Positions 1 to 13,261 of a stretch of 64,000 nucleotides of DNA are shown one piece after another (within the stretch, counting starts at the first letter, position 1; each line of letters begins with the position of its first letter). The position numbers and the translations under genes are program-made. The DNA comes from Porphyrobacter sp. ULC335 (lineage in GTDB: Bacteria; Pseudomonadota; Alphaproteobacteria; Sphingomonadales; Sphingomonadaceae): the NCBI RefSeq assembly GCF_025917005.1, contig NZ_CP078091.1, positions 2,170,001 to 2,234,000 on the forward strand, written 5' to 3'. A model generated the notes under the pieces. The model saw only the letters and a list, made by a program, of their open reading frames with translations, did no database searches and was not told the DNA's origin.

Positions 1-93
1 GATAGCTCGCTGCAGCTTCAGGTCGCCTTCAACGAATATGCGACCGCGTTGAACCCACCAGCCAAACCGGCCTGTCCGCCCGCGGGCAAATGA
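1..93 (+). CDS. C-terminal end of an upstream gene (partial)
   Basis: The first frame is open from the window edge to a TGA at 91-93 and encodes about 30 residues ending in a proline-rich tail (LNPPAKPACPPAGK). The stop lies 32 bp before the multicopper oxidase start, so the two are probably co-transcribed. The visible part is too short to assign a family. Its position next to a copper-type oxidase makes a metal-resistance or envelope protein possible, but that is a guess. Confidence 0.45.
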   Translation, partial: DSSLQLQVAFNEYATALNPPAKPACPPAGK

Positions 94-125
94 CCGTCCA
101 ACCGATCTTTGAGGGGAGCTGATCC

Positions 126-1835
126 ATGCCTGCAACCACACGCCGTAGCTTCATGACCAAGACGGCGACCCTTGCCGCGCTTGCTCCGGTGCTCGCCAGT
201 ACGGCCAAAACGGCAAGCGCACAGGTTGCGGGCCGCAAGCTGGTGCTTGAAACCCGCGACATGGACATGGTCGTCGATGGCATCACGTGCCGGGTGAGGG
301 CCTATAATGGCCAGGTGCCCGGTCCGCCGATCCGGACTCGGCCCGGTGAGAAGATGACGATTACCCTCAAGAACGGCCTCGCCCCGGTCAGCAGTGAAGG
401 ATGGAACGGCGATCACAATGTGCCGCACGGCCTGGGCGATACCAACCTGCATTTCCATGGGCTCGACGTGCGTCCGCACCTGTTCGAACCCTTGGGCACG
501 CTGGATCCGCTGGCAAAGATGATTGCGATCAAGCCGGGCGATTCCCTCGATTACCCGCTTGAAATCCCCCTCGATCATCCGCCCGGCCTCTATTGGTACC
601 ATCCGCACAAGCATGGCGCGACGGCGGTTCAGGCGGCCTCCGGGATGGCCGGGCCGATCATCATCTCGGGGCCGATCGACGAGGTGCCGGAAATCAAGGC
701 GGCCAAGGAGATCCTGCTGGTGGTGCAGGATCTCGGCCTGTTCCCGGATGACGGGCATTCATGGTCCTATGCCCCGCAGCAGAATGCCATGTGGCAGACC
801 TTCGCGCAGGAAGAGGTGACGATCTACGATCCTTACACCGGCAAGCCCAATCCCCAGCCGCAGCTGAGGCAGGGCTTCACCACCGGCGACTATGCGCGGC
901 GATATTTCCTGCTCAACGGTAAGCCCTTCTTCCTCGAAACCCACGATCCGGCGAACTCCAAGTGCCCCCCGGTTGCCAAGGGTAAGCAGCCCGCCCAGTG
1001 CCCCATTGGCAAGCAGTTGCCGGTGGAGCGCTATGAACTGGTGCCCGGGCAAGTCGTGCGCTTCCGCATGCTCAATGGCTGTACCGACAACATGATGCCG
1101 ATCACTGTCGATGGCCATGACATGCACCTGCTGGCGATGGACGGCCGCAATTTCCCTCGGGTCCAGACCATCCCGAAGAGCACGTCGTCGCAGGTGACAC
1201 TGGCCCCGGCTAACCGTGCCGAGTTCCTGATCAAGGCCGGGAAGCCCGGCAAATACGCGATCCGGCAACTGCCCCAGAACGAGCAATTCCTGTATAGCGA
1301 CGGCAAGGTCATTGCCGAAATCGTCGTCAAGGACGCGCCGCCCGTCGACATGAAACTGCCGACCGACCTGCCTGTCATCTCGCGCTATTATCCGCTGATC
1401 AGACCCGAACAGGTCAAGCGCCGGCGCAATTTCGTGCTGACCGAAGCCTTTCCCGCCGTGCTCAACCCCTATGTCGGTGGCGATTTCCTGATCAACAACA
1501 TGCAATATGGCGAACAGGAGGTGCCAACCGTCGTCCGGATCGGCGATGTCGAGGAATGGAATCTGAGCGTTCCCGACAATGGCGGCAGCGAAGGGCACCC
1601 GTTCCACATTCATGTGAATGGCTTCGAGGTGATCTCGATTGGCGGAGTCGCGCAACCGCCCGGGTTGATCCTGGACACGGTCTGGCTGCCCGCCGGCAAA
1701 CCCGTAGTGGTGCGCACGGTATTCAAGGAGTTCGCCGGCAAGGCCGTCTATCACTGCCACATCCTGCCGCATGAAGACACGGGCATGATGCAGAATTTCC
1801 TGATCCTGCCCGAGGGCGGCCATCATCATGGCTAG
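126..1835 (+). CDS. Tat-exported multicopper oxidase
   Basis: Periplasmic multicopper oxidase of the CotA/CueO/bilirubin-oxidase type, 569 aa, expected to couple one-electron oxidation of a substrate such as Cu(I) or a phenol to reduction of oxygen to water. The N-terminus has a twin-arginine motif (TRRSFM, residues 5-10) followed by an Ala-rich hydrophobic stretch ending near SAQ. All four copper motifs are visible: HFHG (109-112), HPHKHG (159-164), HPFHIH near 492-497, and HCHILPHEDTGMM (543-555). The last supplies the T1 Cys544, His549 and axial Met. A GAGGGGAG ribosome site precedes the ATG. Copper tolerance is the likely role, but no copA, copB or regulator is visible here. Confidence 0.9.
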   Translation: MPATTRRSFMTKTATLAALAPVLASTAKTASAQVAGRKLVLETRDMDMVVDGITCRVRAYNGQVPGPPIRTRPGEKMTITLKNGLAPVSSEGWNGDHNVPHGLGDTNLHFHGLDVRPHLFEPLGTLDPLAKMIAIKPGDSLDYPLEIPLDHPPGLYWYHPHKHGATAVQAASGMAGPIIISGPIDEVPEIKAAKEILLVVQDLGLFPDDGHSWSYAPQQNAMWQTFAQEEVTIYDPYTGKPNPQPQLRQGFTTGDYARRYFLLNGKPFFLETHDPANSKCPPVAKGKQPAQCPIGKQLPVERYELVPGQVVRFRMLNGCTDNMMPITVDGHDMHLLAMDGRNFPRVQTIPKSTSSQVTLAPANRAEFLIKAGKPGKYAIRQLPQNEQFLYSDGKVIAEIVVKDAPPVDMKLPTDLPVISRYYPLIRPEQVKRRRNFVLTEAFPAVLNPYVGGDFLINNMQYGEQEVPTVVRIGDVEEWNLSVPDNGGSEGHPFHIHVNGFEVISIGGVAQPPGLILDTVWLPAGKPVVVRTVFKEFAGKAVYHCHILPHEDTGMMQNFLILPEGGHHHG

Positions 1836-1851
1836 CGGTCTCTCGCCCACG

Positions 1852-1883
1852 AAAAACGGCGCGGAAGTTGCCTCCCGCGCCGT
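1852..1883 (-). terminator. Rho-independent terminator of the leftward PPOX gene
   Basis: A perfect 9-bp stem (ACGGCGCGG at 1856-1864 with CCGCGCCGT at 1875-1883) is followed on the minus strand by a T tract (the A run at 1852-1856). It lies 24 bp beyond the stop of the leftward gene ending at 1908 and also separates it from the convergent multicopper oxidase. Confidence 0.75.
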
Positions 1884-1907
1884 CATTGTCAGCTTAGGCG
1901 CCGGTGG

Positions 1908-2426
1908 CTAAAGCTTCACCTCGGCCACCTTGTCCTTGTAATCCTTCTTCGGATCGATCCCGACCAGCATCTTGATCCCTGCCACCAGCGAGGAGGCGTC
2001 GATCCAGATTTCGGCATCCTCAGCATCGAGGCGGATCAGCGCGATCTTGGGATCGTCCTTGCCTTCGTACCAGGCCGCGACGAAGCGGTTCCACAGCCGG
2101 TCGGTCGTCGCGCGGTCGCGCGTGGTCGACAGGTTGCCGTGGACGGTTGCCCACAGGTCATGCCCCTTGGACGCAAAATGCGCCATCGCGCGCGGCTGTT
2201 CGCCTGCGAGTTCGCCCTGCTGGACCGACCGGTAAAGGCTGCTGTCAACCGAGGTGAAGAACCACAGCGGGCCGCTGTATTCTCCATCCTTGTAAAGCTC
2301 GTCCTCGAGCTGTGCTGTCATCGGACGGGCGTGGCCGTCCTCGCCCTCGGCCATGCCGAGGAACATCGTCATATCGCTTTTCAGCGCTTTCCAGAACTTG
2401 GCACGGATTTCCGCGTCGGTCGCCAT
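1908..2426 (-). CDS. Pyridoxamine 5'-phosphate oxidase-fold general stress protein
   Basis: 172-aa protein resembling the GSP26/YzzA group of split-barrel flavin-binding (PPOX-fold) proteins. The ATG at 2426 is chosen because AAGGAGAC lies just upstream; a longer upstream frame lacks a ribosome site. Family-like segments include the N-terminal helix, GPLWFFTSVDSS, ARPMTAQL, and the C-terminal IWIDASSL region. Members bind FMN or F420 and have been linked to stress, but the substrate is unknown. It lies 56 bp downstream of the leftward thiolase and ends in its own terminator. Confidence 0.8.
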   Translation of the reverse strand: MATDAEIRAKFWKALKSDMTMFLGMAEGEDGHARPMTAQLEDELYKDGEYSGPLWFFTSVDSSLYRSVQQGELAGEQPRAMAHFASKGHDLWATVHGNLSTTRDRATTDRLWNRFVAAWYEGKDDPKIALIRLDAEDAEIWIDASSLVAGIKMLVGIDPKKDYKDKVAEVKL

Positions 2427-2482
2427 GTGTGTCTCCTTGAGTGGAGATCGGACTAGCGCCGACGCGGAGGAATTGTTCCGTA

Positions 2483-3664
2483 TTAGAAGACCTCGAAGAG
2501 ACCAGCCGCCCCCATGCCGCCACCAACGCACATGGTAACGACGACATACTTCGCGCCGCGGCGCTTGCCTTCGATCAGCGCGTGGCCGGTGCAGCGCGCG
2601 CCGGTCATGCCGTAGGGGTGGCCGATCGAGATCGACCCGCCGTTGACGTTGAGGATGTCGTTATCAATGCCTAGCGTGTCGCGGCAGTAGAGCACCTGAA
2701 CCGCGAAGGCCTCGTTGAGCTCCCACAGCCCGATGTCGTCCATCTTGAGGCCGGTCTGCTTGAGCAGTTTGGGGATGGCGAAGACCGGGCCGATGCCCAT
2801 CTCGTCAGGCTCGGTCCCGGCGACCGCCATGCCGACATAGCGGCCGAGCGGCTGGAGGCCCTTCTGTTCGGCCAGCTTGGCTTCCATCAGCACGCTGGCC
2901 GACGAACCGTCCGAAAGCTGCGAAGCGTTGCCCGCGGTGATGCACATGCCCGGGCCCATCACCGGCTGGAGGCTTTGCAGGCCTTCGAGCGTGGTTTCGG
3001 GGCGGTTGCCTTCATCCTTGGTCAGCGTGAATTCGCGCTGCGAGACTTCCTTCGTTTCCTTGTCCATCACATTCATGGTGGTGGTGACGGGAACGATTTC
3101 CGCATCGAACTTGCCAGCGGCCTGCGCGGCAGCGGTGCGCATCTGCGACTGGTAGGCATATTCGTCCTGCGCATCGCGGCTGATGTTGTACCGCTTGGCC
3201 ACCGTCTCGGCGGTTTGCAGCATCGGCATGTAGACATTGCCGTGCATGGCGAGCAGCGACTTGTCCATGGCGACGCGCATTTCCGGCGTCTGCACCATCG
3301 AGATGGAATCCTGACCGCCGCCGACGACGATATCCATGTTGTCGACGATGATCTGCTTCGCCGCGGTCGAAATCGCCATCAGGCCCGAGGAGCACTGGCG
3401 GTCGATGGTCTGGCCGCTGACGCCTACCGGGCAGCCGGCGCGCAGCGCGACCTGGCGGGCGATGTTGCCAGCCTGAGTGCCTTGCGTGAGGACCGCGCCC
3501 CACACCACGTCGTCAATCGCACCGGCTTCGATCCCGGCGCGTTCGATCGCGGGGGCAAGGCTCAGCGCGCCGAGGGTGGCGCCGGGGGTGGCGTTGAAAG
3601 CGCCCTTGTAAGCGCGACCGATGGGGGTGCGGGCGGTGGAAACGATAACGGCGTCACGTGCCAT
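2483..3664 (-). CDS. Acetyl-CoA acyltransferase (thiolase)
   Basis: 393-aa thiolase catalysing CoA-dependent cleavage of 3-ketoacyl-CoA or the reverse condensation. The nucleophilic Cys is in [11 protein letters not shown], the His in [10 protein letters not shown], and the second Cys in [10 protein letters not shown] near the C-terminus. The start is ATG 3664 with AAGGAT upstream; ten extra upstream codons overlap the spacer. Length is normal for the family. [10 protein letters not shown] instead of GHP(I/L)GA(S/T)GAR points to a beta-oxidation-type thiolase rather than the PHB-type PhaA. It lies downstream of the MaoC hydratase on the same strand, separated by a palindromic repeat, which suggests fatty-acyl-CoA metabolism. 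Confidence 0.9.
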   Translation of the reverse strand: MARDAVIVSTARTPIGRAYKGAFNATPGATLGALSLAPAIERAGIEAGAIDDVVWGAVLTQGTQAGNIARQVALRAGCPVGVSGQTIDRQCSSGLMAISTAAKQIIVDNMDIVVGGGQDSISMVQTPEMRVAMDKSLLAMHGNVYMPMLQTAETVAKRYNISRDAQDEYAYQSQMRTAAAQAAGKFDAEIVPVTTTMNVMDKETKEVSQREFTLTKDEGNRPETTLEGLQSLQPVMGPGMCITAGNASQLSDGSSASVLMEAKLAEQKGLQPLGRYVGMAVAGTEPDEMGIGPVFAIPKLLKQTGLKMDDIGLWELNEAFAVQVLYCRDTLGIDNDILNVNGGSISIGHPYGMTGARCTGHALIEGKRRGAKYVVVTMCVGGGMGAAGLFEVF

Positions 3665-3695
3665 GATGGGGGTATCCTTTATCCTGAGCCCCAAC

Positions 3696-3777
3696 CGTCA
3701 TCCCGGCGAAGGCCGGGACCCAGTGACGGTGAGGGCGGAGCTTGCAGCTCTGGGTCCCGGCCTTCGCCGGGATGACG
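3696..3777. repeat. Palindromic intergenic repeat ('gtcatcccggcgaaggccggg' type)
   Basis: Perfect 27-bp inverted arms (3696-3722 and 3751-3777) flank a 28-bp variable centre. It lies between the thiolase and MaoC genes. The same arm sequence with small changes recurs near 21.2, 27.4, 42.2 and 47.9 kb. It can form a long hairpin in the transcript of the leftward genes. Confidence 0.85.
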
Positions 3778-3789
3778 ATGGGTGCTAAA

Positions 3790-4239
3790 TTACACGAAGT
3801 ACTGCGTGATCCACTCTGCCATCAGGGCGGGCTTGTCCTCGCCTTCGATCTCGATGGTGATCTCGCAAGTCTGCTGCCATTGGCCCGGGCGCTTCTCGAC
3901 CATTTCGGTCAGCTTCCAGTGGCCGCGGATGCGCTTGCCGGCGCGGACGGGGGCGATGAAGCGGGTCTTGTTGCCGCCGTAGTTGACGCCCATCTTCACG
4001 CCGTCGATGCGCGGCGCGCCGCCCTGGGCTCCGAGGTAGGGGATCATCGACAAGGTCAGGAAGCCGTGCGCGATGGTCCCGCCGAACGGGGTCATCTTGG
4101 CCATCTCTTCGTTGACGTGGATGAACTGGTGATCACCGGTCGCTTCGGCGAACTGGTTGATGCGTTCCTGGCTCATTTCGGCCCATTCGCTGGTGCCGAT
4201 GTTTTCGCCGACCTTGGCGGCCAATTCCTGCGGGCTCAT
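3790..4239 (-). CDS. MaoC-family (R)-specific enoyl-CoA hydratase
   Basis: 149-aa hot-dog-fold hydratase. The hydratase-2 motif is clear: ATGDHQFIHVNEE supplies the catalytic Asp/His, followed by PFGGTIAHGFLTLSM. The protein resembles NodN and Rv0130-type hydratases, which hydrate trans-2-enoyl-CoA to the (R)-3-hydroxy form. ATG 4239 is preceded by AGGAGG in the minus-strand sequence, so this start is preferred over one 15 codons upstream. It probably works with the downstream thiolase in acyl-CoA turnover. Confidence 0.85.
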   Translation of the reverse strand: MSPQELAAKVGENIGTSEWAEMSQERINQFAEATGDHQFIHVNEEMAKMTPFGGTIAHGFLTLSMIPYLGAQGGAPRIDGVKMGVNYGGNKTRFIAPVRAGKRIRGHWKLTEMVEKRPGQWQQTCEITIEIEGEDKPALMAEWITQYFV

Positions 4240-4333
4240 GGCGCTCCTCCTCTTTATCGGGCGGCACGATCCTGTAACCGCCACATGCGTTTGCGCCGCG
4301 CTTCATGGCGCAACACAAGGGGGAGCGCAACGC

Positions 4334-5722
4334 CTAGACCTGTGCCGCTACGGCACCGCGCATCTTGTCTGCGATTGCCTGCCGCCGCGAGACGCTGCGT
4401 TCCAGCAGACCCTTGGCCGAATCGATTCTGAGACAATAGGTGTTGAGCCCGATCTGCAGGCCGACCAGCATCAGCATCACCGGCTGATAGGCGATCCCCT
4501 GGAAGGTCGCGCCGACAAGATAGATCAGCGCGCCCATCTGCAATGCGGCGGCGAGGGGAGAGATCCACCGTTCCGCCTCGGCCTCGGCGTTTTTCCAGCG
4601 GCGCTGGATGCGCTCCATCTGCCACAGGCCGATGGCATGGAGCGACAGCCAGATGATCAGCCCCGGCCAGCCCTGTTCGCCCAGCATCTCGAAGACCGAG
4701 GAGTGATAGGCGCGGCCTTCGTCCACGACCTCGCGATAGGTCACACTGGTGGTGTTCCCGTCGACCTCCTTGACCGGCATGACATAGGTGAAGCGGTTGC
4801 CGCGAAACGCGTCGAACCCGCCGCCCAGCGGCTTTTCGGCGGCATAGTCGATGGTCCATTCCCACACCGCCACACGGGTGGAGGCGCTTTCATCGCCGCT
4901 TGGCGCAGCAAGGGTCGCCATGCGGTCGTAATAGGACTGCGGCAGGAACGGCAGGGCGACGAGGCCGAGCAGGCCGGCGGCAGCAATGAACATGAAGCGC
5001 CGCTTGGTGTAGCGCAGCATCAGCACTGCGAGGGCTGCAATGCACAGCAGGCCCGTGCGCGCTTCGGTGCCCACCGGCACGAGCAGACAGGCGAAGGTCA
5101 GCGCCGCGGCAAAGGCGGTCACCGTCCAGTGCGGGCGGAAGATCGTTCCGTGGCGGACGAACCACCACAGCATCGGGATCAGCCCGATGGCGACCGTGGC
5201 GAGGGTGGAGCTTTCGTAGATTCCGCTGTTATCGTCGACGAAGAAATTGAGCTCGCCATAGCCGCCCCCGCCGGTGACGACCTTGAGGCCGGTGGCGATC
5301 ACGATGGTTGCGACCGACAGCAGCAGCACCAGCGCCAGCCCCTCGATCCGCGCGCGGGTGGTGAGGGTGAGGGGCAGGAAGATCGCGAATAGCAGCGCCT
5401 TCCACACCCAGTCCCACTTGGTCGCCGCATCATCGGGGAAATCGGCGTGGCCGGTGGTCCACCAGCAATAGAGCAGCAGCGCCAGCATCAGCCCCTGCCT
5501 CAGGGTAAAGCGCGCGCCCTCCTTGCGGTCGAGCGCGACCCAGCCACCGAAGGCTGCGGTAAAGGCGATCAGCGAAACCGGCAGGCTGGCGATCAGCGAA
5601 TAGCCGATCCGCTGCGGGGCAAGGATGTCGATATAGACATAGAGCAGCACCCACAGGAACGGACGCCTGAGGCCGAGCACCATCACGTAACCAATGAAGG
5701 CGAGGAAGACGAGATCAAGCAT
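4334..5722 (-). CDS. Exosortase-A-associated O-glycosylation ligase (Wzy-like)
   Basis: 462-aa polytopic membrane protein of the O-antigen ligase/polymerase superfamily, closest by pattern to the probable O-glycosylation ligase found with exosortase A (XrtA) loci. It begins MLDLVFLAFIGYV with about ten hydrophobic segments and has a large periplasmic loop (EKPLGGGFDAFRGN to GRAYHSSVFEMLGEQGWPGL), the usual catalytic loop in Wzy/WaaL. The start 5722 overlaps the upstream small gene by 8 bp. It should transfer or polymerise lipid-linked glycan on the periplasmic face. No exosortase or PEP-CTERM protein is visible in the window. Confidence 0.8.
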   Translation of the reverse strand: MLDLVFLAFIGYVMVLGLRRPFLWVLLYVYIDILAPQRIGYSLIASLPVSLIAFTAAFGGWVALDRKEGARFTLRQGLMLALLLYCWWTTGHADFPDDAATKWDWVWKALLFAIFLPLTLTTRARIEGLALVLLLSVATIVIATGLKVVTGGGGYGELNFFVDDNSGIYESSTLATVAIGLIPMLWWFVRHGTIFRPHWTVTAFAAALTFACLLVPVGTEARTGLLCIAALAVLMLRYTKRRFMFIAAAGLLGLVALPFLPQSYYDRMATLAAPSGDESASTRVAVWEWTIDYAAEKPLGGGFDAFRGNRFTYVMPVKEVDGNTTSVTYREVVDEGRAYHSSVFEMLGEQGWPGLIIWLSLHAIGLWQMERIQRRWKNAEAEAERWISPLAAALQMGALIYLVGATFQGIAYQPVMLMLVGLQIGLNTYCLRIDSAKGLLERSVSRRQAIADKMRGAVAAQV

Positions 5723-5954
5723 CGCTGGCCCTGTCGCTGCCTGTTCCGCTCTCTGCTTCGCTCTCGTCGCCGCCCTTGCGTCCCCGCCGCGCAGCATTGC
5801 GCCCGGCCGCGCTGGTGGCCTTGCGGTTGCTGGTCGTTTCGGAGGTGAGCTCGCCGATCAGCGGATCACTGTCCAGCCCGTCGCGCGTCACCAGCCGCAG
5901 CAGGGCGATGGCCATAAGGCCATGTCCAAGGGCAAGCGCGAGATAATCAATCAT
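5715..5954 (-). CDS. Small membrane-anchored protein upstream of the ligase
   Basis: 79-aa protein with one N-terminal hydrophobic segment (MIDYLALALGHGLMAIALLRLV) and a charged, Arg/Glu/Ser-rich cytoplasmic-type tail. Its 3' end overlaps the ligase start by 8 bp, a common arrangement for translational coupling. No strong ribosome site is visible. I do not recognise a family; function unknown. Being first in the operon suggests an accessory role in the same glycan system. Confidence 0.5.
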   Translation of the reverse strand: MIDYLALALGHGLMAIALLRLVTRDGLDSDPLIGELTSETTSNRKATSAAGRNAARRGRKGGDESEAESGTGSDRASDA

Positions 5955-6043
5955 GGGACGGCGGTTCCGGGGCGGGGCGATAGGGCAGCATTACCCGCAG
6001 CCAGTTGACGCGGCGTTAAGCACGCCTGCGATAGGCACCGGGC

Positions 6044-7297
6044 ATGACCCGCGTTCTCCACGTCCTCGATCACTCGCTGCCGCTCCACAGCGGTTACACC
6101 TTCCGCACCCGCGCTATCCTCAAGGCGCAGGAGGGGCACGGGCTTGAGGTGCGCGGGATCACCGGACAGCGGCACAATCTGGAGGCTGCGCTGAACGGCT
6201 CGCCCGAGGAGGCGGACGGGCTGATCTTCCACCGCACCCCCGGCACGCCGTCAGGCCCGCCGCCGCTGCGCGAGCTGGGCGAGATCGAGGCGCTGGCTTC
6301 ATCGATCCACGCGCTTGCGCAGGAGTGGCGCCCCGACATCATCCACGCCCATTCCCCCGCGCTGTGCGGCGCGGCGGCGCAGCGCGCGGCGCGGGCGCTG
6401 GGCCTTCCCTTCGTCTACGAAATCCGCGCTTTCTGGGAGGATGCTGCGGTCGGCAATCTTTCAGGCACCGAGGGCAATCTCAAATACCGCCTGACCCGCG
6501 CGCTCGAAACGCGGGTGGCCAAGGCGGCGGACGCGCTGTTCACGATTTGCCACGGGTTGAAGGATGATCTGGCCGCGCGCGGCATTCCGGCCGAGCGCAT
6601 TCATGTGATGCCCAACGGCGTCGACCTGGGCCTGTTCGGCGATCCGCCCACGCGCGATGATACGCTGGCGGCAGAGCTGGGCATTGCGCCGGGCGCTCCG
6701 GTGATCGGCTATATTGGCAGCTTCTATGCCTATGAGGGCGTCGACGATCTGATCGCGGCCATGCCGCTGCTCCGGCAAACGCATCCGCAAGCGCGGCTGC
6801 TGCTGGTCGGGGCAGGGCCGATGGACGCCACTTGGCGCGCGGCGGCGGCTGCGCTGCCAGAGCCGGAAGCGGTGATCTTCACCGGCCGCGTGCCGCACGG
6901 CGCCGTCGAACGCTATTACTCGCTGGTCGATGTGCTCGCCTATCCGCGCAAGCGCCAGCGTCTGACCGATCTGGTCACGCCGCTCAAGCCGCTCGAAGCC
7001 ATGGCGCAGCGGCGGCTGGTGGCCGCGTCATCGGTCGGCGGGCACCGCGAACTCATCACCGATGGCGAAACCGGAACGCTGTTCCCGCCCGATGATCCCG
7101 CCGCCTGTGCCGCCGCGCTCGCCCGCCTGCTCGATGCGCGCGAGGGCTGGGACGCAATGAAGGACCGCGCCGTTACCCATGTCCGCACCCGCCACGACTG
7201 GGCGGCAAATGCGCGGCATTATCTCTCTGTTTACCATCTCTTGCTAGCTCGGAACCAAGGCGACAGCACACAGCGCGTCGCCGCGATAACGGGGTGA
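6044..7297 (+). CDS. Exosortase-A-associated GT4 glycosyltransferase
   Basis: 417-aa GT-B glycosyltransferase of family 4, matching in pattern the PEP-CTERM/exosortase-A glycosyltransferase group. Diagnostic segments are the start MTRVLHVLDHSLPLHSGYTF, HAHSPALCG, YEIRAFWEDAAV, the hinge MPNGVDLGLF, IGYIGSFYAYEG and the donor-site region VTPLKPLEAMA. It is divergent from the ligase operon with 89 bp between starts. It would add a sugar to a membrane-linked oligosaccharide in the cytoplasm. The pairing with the ligase is typical of exosortase-A exopolysaccharide clusters. Confidence 0.85.
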   Translation: MTRVLHVLDHSLPLHSGYTFRTRAILKAQEGHGLEVRGITGQRHNLEAALNGSPEEADGLIFHRTPGTPSGPPPLRELGEIEALASSIHALAQEWRPDIIHAHSPALCGAAAQRAARALGLPFVYEIRAFWEDAAVGNLSGTEGNLKYRLTRALETRVAKAADALFTICHGLKDDLAARGIPAERIHVMPNGVDLGLFGDPPTRDDTLAAELGIAPGAPVIGYIGSFYAYEGVDDLIAAMPLLRQTHPQARLLLVGAGPMDATWRAAAAALPEPEAVIFTGRVPHGAVERYYSLVDVLAYPRKRQRLTDLVTPLKPLEAMAQRRLVAASSVGGHRELITDGETGTLFPPDDPAACAAALARLLDAREGWDAMKDRAVTHVRTRHDWAANARHYLSVYHLLLARNQGDSTQRVAAITG

Positions 7298-7303
7298 TTT
7301 TGC

Positions 7304-8308
7304 ATGAAGCTGGGGCAGCAGGGTCGGTCGAAGCAGCGCAAGCGCAGCGTGTCGAAGGACCGTAGCAAAGCAAAGCTGGCGTCGCACAAGGCATTTGCGC
7401 CCCTGCTGGGGTTGTGGGGCGGGCTGCTCGGTGGTTTGGTCGTGGTGGTGCTGCCCGGTGCGATGGTCGAACAGGCCGTGGGCGGTACGCTGCTCTCGAC
7501 CTGGGATGTTCTTCCGCAGCCCTTGCTGGCTTTGATCGCCGCGTTGCTGCTGGGCGTTGGCTTGTTCGCGGTGGCGGCCGACATGCACAGCCGTGCGCAG
7601 CGGGCGTCGGCCGGAACCTCGCTGGTCAAGGCTGCCGCGCGCCGGATGCGCCCGATTGATCCGGTCCGCGATCTTGGCAGCAAGAGCCTCGATGACCCGA
7701 TCGAGACCATGCCCTTCGCCACGCCCGCGTGGCGCGATGCAGACCTTGATGCGACCGCGGCCAAGCCCGAGCCTGCGCCCGAGACTGAAGCTGCGCCCGA
7801 GCCTGCACCTGCGCCTGTGTCGGACCTTCCGCCGGCTCCGGTCGCGCTCGACCTGTCCGAATTTGCCGAACTGCCGACCCGCAACGCCGTGTGGGTCGAG
7901 GAACTGCCCGTCGCCAAGCCTTCGCCCGTTGAAGAACCCGCACCTGTGGCCGAGCCCGTCAGCCCCCCGCGTGCGCCCGCCCTGCGCGCGGTGGTCTCCC
8001 CGCCGGAGCCCGGCACGGCAGCGCTCGCCCGTCTGCGCGCCGTCCCGCCGAGCGAGTTGAGCCTCGTCGAAATGGTCGAACGCTTCGCCGGAGCCCTCCA
8101 CGAACACCGCGCCACGCCGCCCAGCCGGACGCTGAGCGGGGCCGATCTCGCCGCCCGTGAAGCCTCTCTGGCCGAGGCGCTGAAGGCACTTGCCGCCCTG
8201 AGCGGGGATGCGACCGTCAATGCGGCGCTCAAGGCCCGCGACGAGCCGCTGCGCGCGGCACTCGCCCAGCTCAACACGCCCCGCAGCATGGGGCGCGGTG
8301 CGGCCTGA
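7304..8308 (+). CDS. Two-TM protein with long Pro/Ala/Glu linker, unknown function
   Basis: 334-aa hypothetical protein starting 6 bp after the glycosyltransferase stop. It has a basic N-terminus (KQRKRSVSKDRSK), two hydrophobic segments (about residues 32-58 and 70-90), a linker rich in Pro, Ala and Glu (about 145-260) and a mostly helical C-terminal segment of about 70 residues. The layout suggests an inner-membrane anchor with a flexible cytoplasmic tail. No family is recognised. Operon position suggests a link to envelope glycan export, but that is inference. Confidence 0.7.
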   Translation: MKLGQQGRSKQRKRSVSKDRSKAKLASHKAFAPLLGLWGGLLGGLVVVVLPGAMVEQAVGGTLLSTWDVLPQPLLALIAALLLGVGLFAVAADMHSRAQRASAGTSLVKAAARRMRPIDPVRDLGSKSLDDPIETMPFATPAWRDADLDATAAKPEPAPETEAAPEPAPAPVSDLPPAPVALDLSEFAELPTRNAVWVEELPVAKPSPVEEPAPVAEPVSPPRAPALRAVVSPPEPGTAALARLRAVPPSELSLVEMVERFAGALHEHRATPPSRTLSGADLAAREASLAEALKALAALSGDATVNAALKARDEPLRAALAQLNTPRSMGRGAA

Positions 8309-8598
8309 ACGAAAGCCCGATCGGGGCAGTGCGCGCAAAAGCTGCAACCAACCCTGACCGGGTTTGCACAGCGCGCAATCTAAGAATAGTTTGAATAGGT
8401 CTGCGAGAAATAATACTTCGCGCAAACCCATTGCCAAACCAGCTTCCTGTCGGCATGAGGGGCCCGAAAACGGGCAAGCGCGGACCTTGATCAAGGCCTG
8501 GGCCCGCCCGAGTGACCTGCCATCAGGCGTGTTCCCTGCATGAGCGATCATGCCCTCGGGTTCGCGCCTGTCGGCATCTGACAGATCGGACTTTTGCC
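8309..8598. other. Intergenic region upstream of gltB
   Basis: A 290-bp gap with no convincing gene. It includes an AT-richer stretch (about 8375-8420, with ATAGTTTGAATAGG and AATAATAC) compatible with a promoter for gltBD, and a short CTTGATCAAG palindrome near 8487-8496. Frames reading into gltB from 8512 lack a ribosome site. No defined regulatory motif could be assigned by eye. Confidence 0.35.
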
Positions 8599-13239
<4,641 letters not shown>

Positions 13240-13261
13240 ATTTCAGGAACGAGACAGTAAA

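Noticed and set aside
7740..8000. Pro/Ala/Glu-rich repeated codons as a possible tandem DNA repeat
   Set aside because: The unit is irregular; it is a low-complexity protein linker rather than a DNA repeat array.
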